A stretch of 64,000 nucleotides of DNA, from the NCBI GenBank assembly GCA_947034895.1, contig OX344762.1:85492981-85556980 (forward strand). The letters run 5' to 3'. This stretch comes from Rhytidiadelphus loreus. Taxonomy: Eukaryota > Streptophyta > Bryopsida > Hypnales > Hylocomiaceae. Below the pieces are notes generated by a model, which was not told the origin of the DNA, searched no databases, and was given only the letters and a program-made list of their open reading frames with translations. Positions within the stretch are counted from its first letter, which is position 1. The number at the start of each line of letters is the position of its first letter. The position numbers and the translations under genes are program-made. Below are positions 31,027 to 44,100 of this stretch, in pieces.

Positions 31027-31667
31027 ATGGTCTTGGTTAGAGTTTTAGGAAAACCTGATTTATTCATTACAATGACTTATAATTCAACATGGTCTGAGAT
31101 TCTTAATGAACTTGAGCCGAGTCAAAGTCCTCCTGATCGTTCGGATGTAGTTGTGCGTGTTTTTGAGCTCAAATTGAGAGCTATGATGGATGAGATTACC
31201 AAAAAGAATATCTTGGGGGAAACTATTGCTTTTTGTTACACTATTGAGTTTCAAAAGCGTGATCTTCCTCATGCAAACATTCTTCTTTGGTTGAAAGATA
31301 AGATCAATGATTGTGACCTTGTAGATTGCGCAGTATGTGCTGAGATTCTTGATTTAGATCTAGGCAACCGCAATTATATGCTGCGGTTGCTAAACACATG
31401 ATGCATGGCCCGTGTAGTTTGGATAATCTTAATTGTCCATGTATAAAAGATGGTTGATGCTCAAAGAATTATCCAATGCAAGCTCGAGATAGTACCGCAA
31501 TGGGTGATGATGGATTTATTTTATACCGTCGCCAAAACCAAGGTCAATATATCAAAAAGCATGTACAAGAACAAATTGTTCGTTTAGACAATCGATCTGT
31601 TGTGCCATACAATCCTTATTTAGTAGGTCGTTTCAATTGTCATATCAATGTCAAAATTTGCAGTTAA
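31027..31667 (+). pseudogene. Helitron Rep (HUH nuclease) domain
   Basis: Two frame pieces. The first has GKPDLFITMTYNSTWSEI and FQKRDLPHANILLWL: the HUH motif, normally His-hydrophobic-His, reads H-A-N, so one metal-binding histidine is lost. The second has NPYLVGRFNCHINVKICS, and after a stop the text KYLHKYIFK, which keeps the two catalytic tyrosines. The loss of the histidine would inactivate DNA cleavage. Confidence 0.85.
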
Positions 31668-32023
31668 AAAAAAACTGTCAAATATCTTCACAAATATATA
31701 TTTAAGGATATAGATCGTGGTGTTGTAGAAAGAAATGACGTTGTAGATGAAATTAAAGAATTTTAGAAGGTTGTTATGTAGCCACTCAAGAAGCATGTTG
31801 GAGGCTCTTTGGTTTTGAAACCAATAATAAAAATCATAGTATTTGTCGGTTACCTGTTCATCTTCCGGGTCAACAATATGTTTATTTTCATGAAGGAACA
31901 TCTTTACAATCAGTAATTGATTAAAATGCTCACACTAAACTTACAAAGTTTTTTGAGCTTAATAGTCACATTTGTGCCTTAATTGCTTCTGGTAATCAAG
32001 GTAATCATATACTTCTTCGATAC
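31668..32023 (+). pseudogene. Helitron RepHel linker, heavily decayed
   Basis: This stretch continues the Helitron protein after the two-tyrosine motif but contains several stops and frame changes. Only short readable pieces remain, such as LPVHLPGQQYVYFHEGT around 31850-31905. Confidence 0.6.
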
Positions 32024-33964
32024 ATGGATCATCTGCTTCATTATAGATGGGATGTAAAAAAAAACATGTGGGTTAGAAAACAACGCAATGTAAAAGTATT
32101 CGGTAGAATAAATATGGTTCCTGTAGGTACTGAAGTATTTTATTTATGTTTGTTGTTAACTCATGTTGAGGCACCAACTTCATTTGAAGATTTACTTCAT
32201 TTTTGTGATATGATATATCCGACCTATAAAGCTGTTTGCATTGCAAGAGGACTTTTACAGGATGATGCTGAGTGGGAGAATTGTCTCCAAGAGGCAACTA
32301 TTATTGCATTGCCTAAACAAATTTGGCAGTTGTTTGCAATAGTTCTTGTGTTTGGACAACCGCAAGATCCTATTAGTTTGCTTAGGAAACATCTTGATGC
32401 AATGTTTGATGATTGGCGCAATGACCAAAATCGCTATTGCAAAGCAATTTTGTGCATTGAAGAATATTTGTCTTCATCCGATAAACACCTTGTACATTTT
32501 TTTAACATTGATGATTTGCATGAGTTTGGATATACAAACAATGTTGATTTGGCCATTAATGTCGATGACAATAACAATTTGGATAATGCCAATATTACTT
32601 TTGTAGAAGAAGATGTTGATAGGCTTAATGAAGAGCAGAGCATTATTTTCAATGCAATTACCACGGCAGTTTTAGAACCTAATTCTCCAAATAGACTTTT
32701 TTTCCTAGATGGTCCAGGTGGTACGGGTAAGACTTTTTTGAATAATACTATATTAGGTTATCTTCGTGCTAGAGGTGTCAAGTATATGGCAATGGCTATA
32801 AGTGGAATTGCCGCATGCCTTTTAGATCAAGGACGAACGGCACATTCTTCTTTAGCCATTCCTTTACAATTACATGATACATCGACTTGTAACATTAGTG
32901 CCCAATCTGCATTAGGTCAAAGCTTATGCAAAGTACAACTAATTGTACTTGATGAAGCTTGTGTTGGATATAGATTTATGTTTGAAGCTAAAGATAGATC
33001 ATTGCGAGATATTCGTGGAATTGATAGTTCCAATGGTCGTCTTATAGTTTTGTATGGTGGTGATTTTTGTCAAACTTTACCAGTTGTTGTGCGTGGAGGT
33101 CGCAAACAAACTATTAAAACTTGCTTGTAATATTCATATTTATTTCTACTAATGCAACATTTTCATTTGACTACTAATATGCATTTACAAAGTCAACCAA
33201 ATTTTCAAAGATTTTTATTAGATGTCGGTGAAGGTAAAATCGGTGCAAAAGTAGATTTACCACTAGGATTAGTTGCACCTAGAAATTCTTTAGATAGTCT
33301 TATTGATGTCATTTTTTATGATCCAGTTGATTTCTCTGAGCGTGTCATTTTGGCTGTCCGAAATGATGATACTCAAGAAATCAATCGAAAAATTATTGAT
33401 CGCATGCCTAGTGATGTGCATCAATGTTTCAGTGCAAATTTTGTACATGAGAGCGATGAGCATGCCCATCATTATCCGGTAGAATTTTTAAATTTTTTAC
33501 AGTTAAGCAGTTTGCCTCCTCACCAATTAAATCTTAAATGTGATCAATATTTGATGTTGCTAAGGAATTTGAATCTGGCAAAAGGTTTGTGCAATGGAAG
33601 TCGTTTGCGCCTTTTGCAAGTGTCATCAAATGTCTTACTATGTGAAATTGTAGAAGGGTGTTATTATGGCCAAGAGGTATTAATTCCTAGGATCACACAT
33701 CATTGTAATGATAGTCGCTTGCCATTCACACTTTGCCGGAAACAATTTCCTATAACTGGTGTTTTTGCCATGACAATTAACGAATCGCAGGGCCAATCAT
33801 ATGATCGAGTCGGCATTTATCTTCAAAATGAAGTATTTAGCCATGGTCAATTATATGTGGCTTTGTCTCGTGGTAGACATTCTGCGAACATTAAAGTTGC
33901 CAATGACAACGACAAAGTTGTGGGAACAATAAAAAATGCGGTTTACCATGAGGTTTTTTCATGA
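32024..33964 (+). pseudogene. Helitron PIF1-type helicase
   Basis: Frames 32024-33130 and 33152-33964 are in register and separated by one TAA at 33128-33130. Walker A is GPGGTGKT, Walker B is LIVLDEA, and the motif GGDFCQTLPVV, the INESQGQS motif and the QLYVALSRGR motif follow in the right order for superfamily 1B PIF1 helicases. The helicase unwinds DNA during rolling-circle transposition. Apart from the single stop this is the best-preserved part of the Helitron. Confidence 0.9.
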
Positions 33965-34299
33965 CTTTGTCATGTAATGTCCTCTAAACATTTACACCTG
34001 AATCAGGTGGATGGAAAAGTTAAGAGTTTGTTTCAAACTCTGCATGTTTAGGGTTCATGCACACTTTTGCGACGTCCCCTTCCATTCAACTTGCATTCTT
34101 TGGGTGTGCAATTACATTGTCTCAATTGAACAATCTTCCATATTAATATATGGAAGTACTATACATGAGACATTATTGCTATTTAATGGATGGATATTTT
34201 CTTAATTCATGCATCTTTAGATGCAATTAATTCATAAAATTTATCATTGTCTATGATAGTTTATTGCAATCTATAAAAATTCATAAAATTGTATCAAAA

Positions 34300-34340
34300 T
34301 GGTTGGATTAATGCGTTGCAAAGCAAGCGCCAACCACTAG
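34300..34340 (+). terminator. Helitron 3' end: hairpin plus CTAG
   Basis: TGGTTGG (34300-34306) pairs with CCAACCA (34330-34336), and an inner stem GCGTTGC / GCAAGCGC encloses an AAA loop. CTAG (34337-34340) follows directly, with T as the next host base. A palindrome and CTRR end define the Helitron terminus. Confidence 0.85.
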
Positions 34341-35076
34341 TCTCCAATAAAAATTTCAAGTTCATCAAGTTTTATTGTCAAAAGTTCTAGTAGAAATTAA
34401 TTTTGTATAAAAAAAGAGAGGTCTTGCATAGTAGTTTGACCTCCAATAAGTACTTTTGGAGTTTTTTAAGCAAATGATTCACAAGGTATCCAAAAGTATG
34501 ATTTCTACAGTGAGTAGTTCGACACTCTAGGGTTAATCCTAGAAAGACAAGCCTATGACCACTAATTTCAAGTCTTAGTGTCCATCTCTATTTGTTGTCA
34601 TTTTACACCTAGATATGAGTGACAAAATTTATATTATTTTTTAGAGATGAAATCACATATTTGCCACAAGTCATAAAATTTTAAAATTTGGGAGTAAAAA
34701 ATTGAAATTATTGTAAACTTGTTTAAGAAAAAAATGAAGAAAATTCATATCATGTACAAAATATGCTCAAAAAATCTGAATTTTTACATCATAAATATAT
34801 ATTATAATACATAACATCATAGAAAAAAACAAAGTTATCGTGCCACTCTAAATTAGAAAATCAATAAACTATGGTTGTAGGTCTAAAGTTCATATTATTG
34901 TAAAATATCAAAATTTATGAATTTTTAAAACTTTTCAATTGTAGTAGAGATTGTACTTGATAAACTACATTTCATTAGCCCAACTCAAATTCAAAAAACA
35001 TCTTTTATAGCTCAAATTAACATCAAGAGTGAATATCAAGAAATGACCGAAATACACTATAGAGGTCATCCATGGA
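34341..35076. other. AT-rich intergenic DNA
   Basis: No gene, repeat boundary or structured element is visible between the Helitron end and the TTAA element. Confidence 0.4.
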
Positions 35077-35137
35077 TTAACCCCTAAAGAACCAAACCCT
35101 TTTTTCCTACAAAAAACACTCAAAACTACCGTATCTA

Positions 35138-35682
35138 AGGTAAACCAGCCTATGACAGGCAGATTGCCTGATGTGGTCTGTTGCCATTAGCAAGAATAAT
35201 CAAATTTTTTTTCATACAAAGACACATGTGAAAAATGAAGAAAGCAACTGAAATTTTAATTTTTGGACAAAATATGAATTTTTTGTGAATTTTTGAAGTG
35301 TGTTGTCCAGTAAGTCGAAAACAGCCTGTAGACTATCCCAAATCAGCAAAAAAGTGTTTCCATGATGGTCATCTTCCCTCCTAAAACAGTCATAGCATTT
35401 TCTAAGATGGCTACAAGACTTTCTAACATGGACATGACATTAAGAAATAAAAAAACTATTTTTTACTACCAATTTAGACTAGATTGGTATAAGTGTCCAT
35501 GACAATTACTAATAACTTCATGACTGTACCCCAAGGCTTTGATAACAACTACAAATCAGCCCAATGCAGTCTTAACCCCATTTTTCAGAAAAAGTCTCTC
35601 ATAGATTGATAAATGACTGTAATGGGGGGGGGTCAGTAGGTGTCTGTTATGGGTGGTTTGCTTGTCATGGGCTGGTTTACCT
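35138..35682 (+). mobile_element. TA-flanked TIR element inside element 3
   Basis: Ends are AGGTAAACCAGCCTATGACA and the inverted TGTCATGGGCTGGTTTACCT, a 20-bp inverted repeat with one mismatch. It is flanked by TA (35136-35137 and 35683-35684). The related TTAA elements read tatctatagcaaagagt at this place, giving an empty site with one TA. It is a Tc1/mariner-type non-autonomous element by its TA duplication; no transposase is present. Confidence 0.9.
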
Positions 35683-36159
35683 TATAGCAAAGAGTAGAAA
35701 ATTTTGAAAATTGTTTTTCTTGCACATCTAAACATAGGATCTTACACCTAACTAGTATGAGAATGTGTGGAAAAAATATAAGTAATTTTGACCACACAAA
35801 TTCAAAATATTTGTGTTTAAAGTGTAAAAAACAAGTTTTTCAACACATTGCGGGACTAGATTATTTGACTTTGAACCTTCTTAACTTTAATTTTTTGCAC
35901 TACAAGTTTTTGAGCGTTTAATCTTTATGGTGGATGATTGTGTTGAGGGTCTAGGAAAAAAAAAACTATTTTTATTCTTTAAAAAATTGTATGAGATAGA
36001 AGGAAAAATCTAAATTATTAATATCTTTAAGATGGAATTGAAATGTACTATTCCCAATAGTGAGATTGTTCTAGCAAGCAAACTAAACCATGTGGAAATT
36101 TTTTTCTTGAAAAATTATAAAAATTGCATTCAAAAATGAAAACTACAAGTTATTTTTTC

Positions 36160-36741
36160 CACGGGGAGGACACTCCCCACATTTTAGCAACCCACTTGCG
36201 GCGGAAAAAGTAATACAAGTAATACACCTTAAAATTTAAATTTTTTTTCAAAAAAAAATTATGGATAGATTTTACTACTTTAGAAGTTTATGTTTTGAAT
36301 TATTGGTATTTTTTTATGCTAATAGTAATTAGTTATAAATTTTTGAAGAAAAAAGATACATTGTAAAGCTGAAAATAACTTTCACACCTCTATATTATAT
36401 AAGAAAAGAATTTTGAAAAATGAAAAAAAAATTCTATAGAATAGCTTTCTATTGAAAGTTTATTTTGGTTGAATATTTATGCAATAGTCATCTTCATGTG
36501 AGCTCTATAAATATTTTAGTTGGAGAACATGCCATTTTAGTTCATTTTTCAACCCTTTCTAGACAATATATCTTATGTTATTTGGAATTGAAATTTTTGT
36601 CAATAGAAACCTTTAGTCATTGTTAAACAAAGCTCAAAATTTTAGGATGAAATTATAGTTTATTCAAGGTGTATTACATGTATTACTTTTTCCATCGCCA
36701 CACGTGGGTACCCCAAATGTAGTAAGAGTGTCCTCCCCGTG
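36160..36741 (+). mobile_element. hAT-like non-autonomous element inside element 3
   Basis: Ends are CACGGGGAGGACACTC and inverted GAGTGTCCTCCCCGTG, with further inverted matching for about 70 bases (agtaatacaagtaatacacctt / aaggtgtattacatgtattact). The flanks carry ATTTTTTC (36152-36159 and 36742-36749), an 8-bp duplication typical of hAT. The 450-base interior is the reverse of the interior of 40615-41197, although the ends differ. Confidence 0.9.
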
Positions 36742-37053
36742 ATTTTTTCTAGAAGATGCTCTAATTGCCCGAAAAACAAGATGGCCATAATTTTCTCATA
36801 ACAAATCCAAATGGAATGAATAAAAGCTTTCCATGTAGGCAAAAATATAATCTATGAGAAAAAAAATATTAATTCAAATTTTTGAAATATTTTGTTCTCA
36901 CACACCGATTGAAAAAAAATTATATTCCTACAAAGTTAATCAATTTTCTATCTTCAAAAAAAGTTTCAAAAGATCAAGACAAGAATTGAGACCATTAGTA
37001 CCTCCCTAGAATCCCATTTGTCCCCTAAGGGACACTGGTCCTTTAGGGGTTAA

Positions 37054-37729
37054 ATATCTTCTTCTTTAGAAAAGTTGATAATACCATCATGGGAGATTTG
37101 GGGCCTCCAAAAGACTAATTTAGGGTTGTTTGTACAACTAGGTACTATTGCATTGTTTGCAAAGTATTAAAAAAAATTAATTAATTTTAAAATTTTAAAA
37201 TTCTAATGCATAATGAAGAAATTTGCAATACTATTCACTGAAAAGATGAAAAGGTGCTCAAGCAAACTTCTAAAAAGAAGAGTACTTAAGAGTGCTCTTA
37301 AGTACAAGAGTATTTTAATAGGAGTATCCTTTATAGCAAAATATCCTTCTCTTCTCAATGGATAGAATTGCAAAATGCTACAAAACCTTAGGACAATATT
37401 GCTCTATAATTTTGGATGAATGGACATTCTTTTGGATGAATAAAAAAACTTTCATCCATATATTGCAGATTTCATCCATTTCCGTGGATGTAAAGAGCTT
37501 CGTCCTCACTCTAATGAAAATTAAGTGCTTTATGCACTCTCTAAAATTTATAGAAAAAAATTTAAAACTTAATTGTAAGAAATCCTGGTGAAGCAACCTC
37601 CTTCTGCATTGCCCCAACCCAACTAGATATTTTTTTTAATCTATATTTGGAATAGCCTGAGACCCAAGTCCCCCAAACAGCATTGGTGGAGTTATTAATA
37701 GCAAGTGGACCAATGTCTGAGGAGCAGAT
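37054..37729. other. Intergenic DNA without recognised features
   Basis: AT-rich sequence with short frames only. No gene or element boundary was seen. Confidence 0.35.
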
Positions 37730-37935
37730 CATCCCACACGGCACCCTGCCATAATTTCCTCCCCTCGAAAATGGAGCCGACCCCCAATTCTGGGCAAGTT
37801 ATTCTCTGCTGTTCCTCAACTTTGAGGAGCCAGGCCCTGAATTCCGGACAGGCCGGGCCAGGGAGGGAGAACTGTCTGTGCCGGCCCTTTCATCATCCCC
37901 GGCCCCGCCCCGCCCCGCCCGTGGAACTTCAGTAA
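37730..37935. other. GC-rich island with G-quadruplex-forming run
   Basis: About 200 bases are strongly GC-rich within AT-rich DNA. They end in ccccggccccgccccgccccgccc (37897-37920), which on the minus strand is six G tracts of three or four G separated by one or two bases, an ideal G-quadruplex sequence. A short frame exists but is compositionally driven. It could be a promoter-like island or a foreign fragment. Confidence 0.6.
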
Positions 37936-40614
37936 TATTTACCAGATTTTCATCCGGTTGTCAAGGCAGATTTGTCACCATTTCATTGGATAGTCAGAAA
38001 AGCATTACGCTGATCCTTTTCCTACACCTTTAGATTTGTAAAAAAAGTACAGATACGGACGTTGGTGATGAGCTATTAAACTTGGCATTATATGTCCCAT
38101 AGTGTTCTCGAGCATTCTCTAATCCATAACATTCAGTAGTAGTGAGAAGGATGGCTTCCCTTGGAAGGAATATTTCACACCTATCAATAGCTAAGTGGAC
38201 ACATGTCAAGAATTGTTAGAAAATAATATTTGGGGTCTTGATGTGATTTTTTTCAACTAATTTGGCTAATATAATTGTTGCACTAGTATTCATCACTACT
38301 CTCTCCTTAAATAAAGTTGTTGGATAACATATTGAAGTAATTCTTCAACATCATAATCATGTACCGATTTAAAATGATCAAAATCTAGACTTGCTTCAAA
38401 TGAATGTGAACTTGCCTTGAAATTTGGAATGGTAATTATGAGGTCATCAAGTCATCAAGTATTCAAATTTGGTGCTTCAACTCTAGATGAATATTGAGGA
38501 TGGTTGCCTAAAGAGGGCAAATGGCAGCCCCCCCTCACACTACTAAATGTTATTTATGTGGCATCTTTCATCCCCACAATCTTTACTTTATTCACCCAAT
38601 TCTTCACATTGAGACTCTACTTGCCCACTTAGCTACTAATGGGTGTGGAATATTCTACACCATGTATTGTAGAGACAAGATAGTGACAATGCATGCTACT
38701 AAATGTTATGTTGGAATCAAAGTACCCCCTTGATAGCCTAGAATAGATGAGAAATGCAAAATAGATCATTACAAAGTGTAAGGCAAAAGTTTTACATTTA
38801 TCTTTGATTGGGGCAATGGGTTCATTTCCCTTAGCACATAAGATAGATTATCCTATTACCACACAAATTTGCTATCTAAGTACTTTGAAGAAGTTATTTG
38901 TCAGTTCCCATATTTTTCAAAGATTGAAAAGTTTGAGAGAAGTCATTTACAAAAATAATGAAGACATTCCAATAAGAAGTGAATTTTCTATAATTTTTCA
39001 GAGCTAAAATGTTAAAGCATGAATAGACCCTTGTTGAAGTGTGGGTAGACGGCCCTTATTAAAGCATAGGTTGATGTGTTCACTCTGAAGTGCATTGCCA
39101 TCATGATAAAGTTTTTTTTTAAATTGTGGTAATGGGTGGGCCATTGATGTAAATGGAAGGGTCTTATAGGTGGTAGAATTGGGTGGACGGTAGTATAATT
39201 GGGTAGCTCTACCTCACAATAATTCTTTATTTCCCCTTGAAAGTTGTTGATAGACAATCTTCTATGAGGTAAAATAATGTATCCATTCTTGTGGCCACTA
39301 TCTTATTGTATTATTCTTGAATATAGTACATATCATTGTTCACCAATTGTATATAGTGATTATAGTCCAATTCAATTGGAAGAAGAGACAAGTATTTAGG
39401 AAGGACAATAGTCTTCCCAACAATTGGGTGGATTTCATCTCCCTAGCTCATACAAAAGACTATTCTTACTTTCACCCTATATTCTTGACATTCAAGAGTG
39501 TTTTGATTTGTTAGATATTATATAGACAATGTTGCGGTATTATTTCTTTTGGAGAGGAACCTACGTCTTTCTAACATCTATAATTTTTTCTAATTTGGTT
39601 GAGATCATAATTGGACTTGTAGACACGTTTTTCTTAGGGAGAAATGGAAGACTTTATGATATATCACCAAGTGATCAAATTTGAATTTATATTTGAATCA
39701 TAAACCCTAAGATAATCCTTTAATGCCTGAGACCTTTTTTGAGCTTTTTGGAATTGCTCAAAAATAATCAAAAAATCCACATTTTGATAAATTTAATCAA
39801 TTTTTTTAAAACTATAAATGTATGAATTTGAACTAGACGTATTATGATTCACCAAGAAACTACATGTCAAATCTATAATTGAGGTAAAAAGAAGAGGACA
39901 TAATTGCTTTATATAATTGCTTTATTGCTTTGAAATCTACTCTACAATTTTATATGAATTTCCAATGTGATTTTTTTCCCCAAAATCTACTATATTTAAG
40001 GCTCATCTTTAAAATCTTCTTAACACTAAGAAATCAATAATGATAAGTGTAGTGGATACCCTTGCATAAACCACTTGGTGATATATCATAATACTAAGAA
40101 ATCAATAATGATACCATCCTTTGCAATGGACACCCTTGCATAAAATCTTCAATTGGAAAAATCACAAAGATTTTTTTCAAAATTGGATTTTGAAGCTTTA
40201 AATAGACTTTAAATTGTATTCAGCTAATAAAAAAATTACCTAAAATATTACTTTGTTATTTTATTAACTTCAAATTTTTGTTGACACCACAATAAGGTGC
40301 TTTGAACATTTAGGGGTTAATCATCACAGACAACAAATTACAAAATTATTCAGCTACACAATAGGGGACATGTTTTTAAATTTGTTTACAAAGGTTAAAA
40401 TTTTGGAATTGGTGCATAATAAGTCTACAAGTCTAGTTTTGGTCTTTTGAATTCTCTTAGTCATTTGATTCTTGAACCATCTCTTCTAAAAAATTTCTTC
40501 ATTATTCTAATAGCTCTTCATATGCCTACACAACATTTCTTCCAAAGTGATGGTATTCCAACTTATTCAAGAATGTTATAATGATGATAAATTTAAATAT
40601 AATTTTCTCATATT
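37936..40614. other. Intergenic DNA without recognised genes
   Basis: Mostly AT-rich. Short frames (38521, 38804, 39012 reverse) show no recognisable domain or codon pattern. TTAA with a GGGG-type end appears once at 40313-40319 (tttaggggttaa); a matching left end is not clear. Confidence 0.4.
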
Positions 40615-41197
40615 CCCAGGGGGTGCACTACAAAGGAAGTTCATGGGTGAGGAGCGACCAAACCCTAAAAAAACATTTTTACTTTTCCTAATTACTTTCT
40701 AATAAACTATAATTTCAACCTACAATTTTGAGCTTTGTTTAATAATGTCTATAGGTTTCTATTGCCAAGAATTTCAATCCTAAATAACATGTGATATATT
40801 GTTTAGAAAGGATTGAAAAATGAACTAAAATGGCATGTTTTTCAACTAAAATATTTATAGTGATCACATGAAGATGACTATTGTATCAATATTTAGCCAA
40901 AATAAACTTTCAATAGAAAGCTATTTTATAGAATTTTTTTTTCATCTTTCAATTTTTTTTATAATATAGGGATGTAAAAGTTATTTTTAGCTTTACAATG
41001 TATCTTTTTTCTTCAAAAATTTGTAACTAATTATTACTAATATAAAAAATACCAATAATTCAAAACATAAACTTTCAAAGTAGGAAAATCTATTCATATG
41101 TTTTTTAGAAAAAAATAAAATATTAGGATATAATATAGGGGGTCCAGAATTTGGTCGCTCTTCATCCATGAACTTCCTTTGTAGTGCACCACCTGAG
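40615..41197 (-). mobile_element. hAT-like element sharing its interior with 36160-36741
   Basis: Ends are CCCAGGGGGTGCACTACAAA and inverted CTCAGGTGGTGCACTACAAA, with the inverted match continuing through ggaagttcatgg and gcgaccaaa. The flanks carry CTCATATT (40607-40614 and 41198-41205), an 8-bp duplication as in hAT. The interior (for example actttcaatagaaagctatttt and tcacatgaagatgacta) is the reverse complement of the interior of the element at 36160, while the terminal repeats are different. Confidence 0.9.
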
Positions 41198-44100
41198 CTC
41201 ATATTTGGTGTTTGAAACTATAGAATTTTAGTGATTGCAAAAAACACATGTTGATTTTATTGTGTTTTCACAACACTCTTGCTTATTTTTTTTGCAGTAC
41301 TTTAAAATTAAAATTTTAAATTTAAAAAAAATATGAACAATGTATAGATCTTTAAGTAAATTATACCCTAGGAAGATAAATTATAGAAAAATTCTCTAAG
41401 TAGAAGAACTAAAAAAGTGCAAATCTCAAGAAAATATATATTTGATGTATTAATTTGTAAAAAATAGGATTTTCTTTAAAATAAAATAAAAATTGTCCAT
41501 TTATAAAAATTCTATGGAGATGATCATTCACCAAAAGAACCACCAAAATAATATTTTATATGTTTCAAATTTGTTTGGGGGGGCTAAAAATAATATTAAC
41601 CTTGTCTAAATTGGCAACTGTGACATTCAATTGGGAGCTATTTTGGATAATAAAATATTTATTAAGAAAATTAGACAAGGTTTACAATAGTTATGAGTAC
41701 CTTACCCATAAATCTTGAGTCATTTGAAGTCATAATGCAAAAGTTATAGCTAAAAAACAAATCAACACATAGTGTGTGATAAAAAAAGAGTACAAGTATT
41801 TTGTGTATTCACCTATTTATTCTATTTAATGTCATTCATGATTTAACATCACAATAGTGTACCATAGAGTGAAGTGAGTTTTTTTATTTATTAAAATGCG
41901 TATTTTGGAACCACCATCAAGAAACTTTTGAGTAAAGTCACTTCTTCCTTGAGTGGTCTTGAAACCAAAATGTATCCATATAAAATATTATAATGACTTT
42001 TTTGTTAGTTGGAACAATTATTATATACAACTACAAAAATAGAAGAATAATTAATGTAATTATATAGAAACTATTAAAACAATAATAAAAATAAATATTT
42101 TTAGAATAAGTTGTGTAAAAGTCTATTACTCAATCACACATTGAATGACAACATTTTGGTATATAAGATGATATGTAATAGAACCCCTTAGGACTAGGTG
42201 TACCTTTATTAGATATGCTTGGATACTATCCACAATCCATCAACTATGAACTTGCATGGATCCATTAGAGGAGATTTCAGCCCTGTAGAAGACCACGAGT
42301 TATCACAACGTTCCCAGGCGTTCCCATGTTGCCAAATTAGCATGTTGAAGTGGTTAGGTGACAGCCACATTGGCAACATATTATTTAATTATTATTTTTA
42401 AATTTAAAATAAATCAATAAATCAATATTTTTAAATTAATTAATTAATTTTTTAAATTATTAAATATTCTAGGCAACGGAACAATGTTCACAAGGATGGA
42501 AATAGGGATGAAACGGCCTTCTAGAGGCTTGAAAACACATGTAATGATTCTTATAGTTCCTTCGGTCTTTGTCATGGGCCTCACATAGGGCATTTAGAGG
42601 CATTATCATAAGTTCTTAATACCTTTTAAAATACACTTTTGCAATTATAAGTGGGGTCTACTCGAAATTTCATCAACTACCTTTAAAAACATGTTCTTAT
42701 AAAGGAATGTTCCAATAAAGTCATACTAAACCACTAGAAAAATGACTACAAGAAAACCCACTAATAGTAAAATTTGTCATAATTTGGGTCTTCCTATGGG
42801 GGTAAAAATAAGAAACACTTCTACTATTTGGGTGTAATTTGTTGACTGTCTAATTCAAATCCAAAATTAATTTTTTGAGCAAGGAATCAATGAATCTAAA
42901 ATTAATATTGAAAGTGTGTTATACAATCTCAATAGTATACTATATTTTTGAATTAAAAAAATCATATACTATTTAAAAGTTAAATTTCTTATTTTGTTGA
43001 GATTTACTATTTGATGTTTTTTAGTATTGTAGAATATTCAAAAAATGAATCTCACTTGGAAATTTTGAAAGAGTGTTTGTCCATTAGCTAGGATTATAAT
43101 TGTCAATTGAGGGATTAACCTATATTTTATTTTTGATTATGTATTTTCTGAAACCTCATGGTATTCCTAGTACTCCCCTCTAAAGTGGCAAAAGATCCAA
43201 AAATATGTATATACAAATGCAGGAAAATAAATGATCAAGTGATAATATGGGTTCATTTTAAAAATGCATGCTTCATATTCATATAAAATAGATTAACATT
43301 GTTAACTATATGCCTATAGTATTTATAACAATTTAACTTTTTTATTCCTCATTAAGAATTCTTTAGAAGACAATTGCACACGATACTATACAAAGTCCCA
43401 CAAGCACCCAAGGTGCAACGAAATGCTTGATTTGAACTAGTTTTGTACTAAATCAACACTAAATTATCCACCTTTCTTGGACTTATCTAATTCATAACAT
43501 TTATCAAAAAATTTAAGACAATTATCACTTCAAGACAATTTCTACCTAGAGTGTACAAAAACAAAATAAAACAAAAACTATGGTATTGTAAACCTTAAAA
43601 TTTAATGCTAGGTTTTGAACATCAAAGCTAAATACAAAATGCAAAAGTATCTAAAAAAAACATGAACATCAATAATTCAATCCTTGTGATTGAAAGACAT
43701 ATATTAGAAGCTTGAAATGTCTTAATTGCTATGAATGAGATTCCTAAATTTAGTACACAATGCACTCTGATAAACATTGTTTTTTTTTTATCTCTCAGTG
43801 TCGGATTCCTAGAGATATTTAATAATATCAATATAAAAAATAAAATTCATTTGATTCTAAAGTCCTACATTAAAATATTTAAAATATTTCAATTGTTATA
43901 AATGAGCTATAAATGAAATCTCCAAATTTAATGTACCAATGCATTATGACGGATCACATTTTGGATGTAAACTTCACTTATATTTTAGTACTTATACATT
44001 CAATTTTTATTCATAGGATGTAGCTTAGATAGTTTCAGTCTCTCAAAAATTGCCCTCTGCCCTAAGTTCAATGTGCATTTATCCTAGATATTTTCCAAGT

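Larger units (their letters stand above)
29900..34340 (+). mobile_element. Decayed autonomous-type Helitron
   Basis: The region encodes, in order and on one strand, a Helitron N-terminal zinc-finger-like segment, the Rep (HUH) domain and a PIF1-type helicase, all broken by stops and frame changes. The 3' end is fixed by a hairpin followed by CTAG and then T, the normal Helitron signature. The 5' limit is approximate. Helitrons move by rolling-circle replication and insert between A and T without target duplication. Confidence 0.9.
35077..37053 (+). mobile_element. TTAA-flanked TIR element 3 with two nested elements
   Basis: It begins TTAACCCCTAAAGAACCA and ends TGGTCCTTTAGGGGTTAA. Two insertions (35138-35682 and 36160-36741) account for most of its 1977 bp; without them it is about 840 bp, like its relatives. 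The palindrome tgtcccctaagggaca sits at the right end. It has no coding capacity. Confidence 0.93.

Noticed and set aside
39720..40319. A further TTAA element ending tttaggggttaa
   Set aside because: The proposed left end (ttaatgcctgagacc) matches poorly and internal text could not be aligned by eye, so only the right end is notable.
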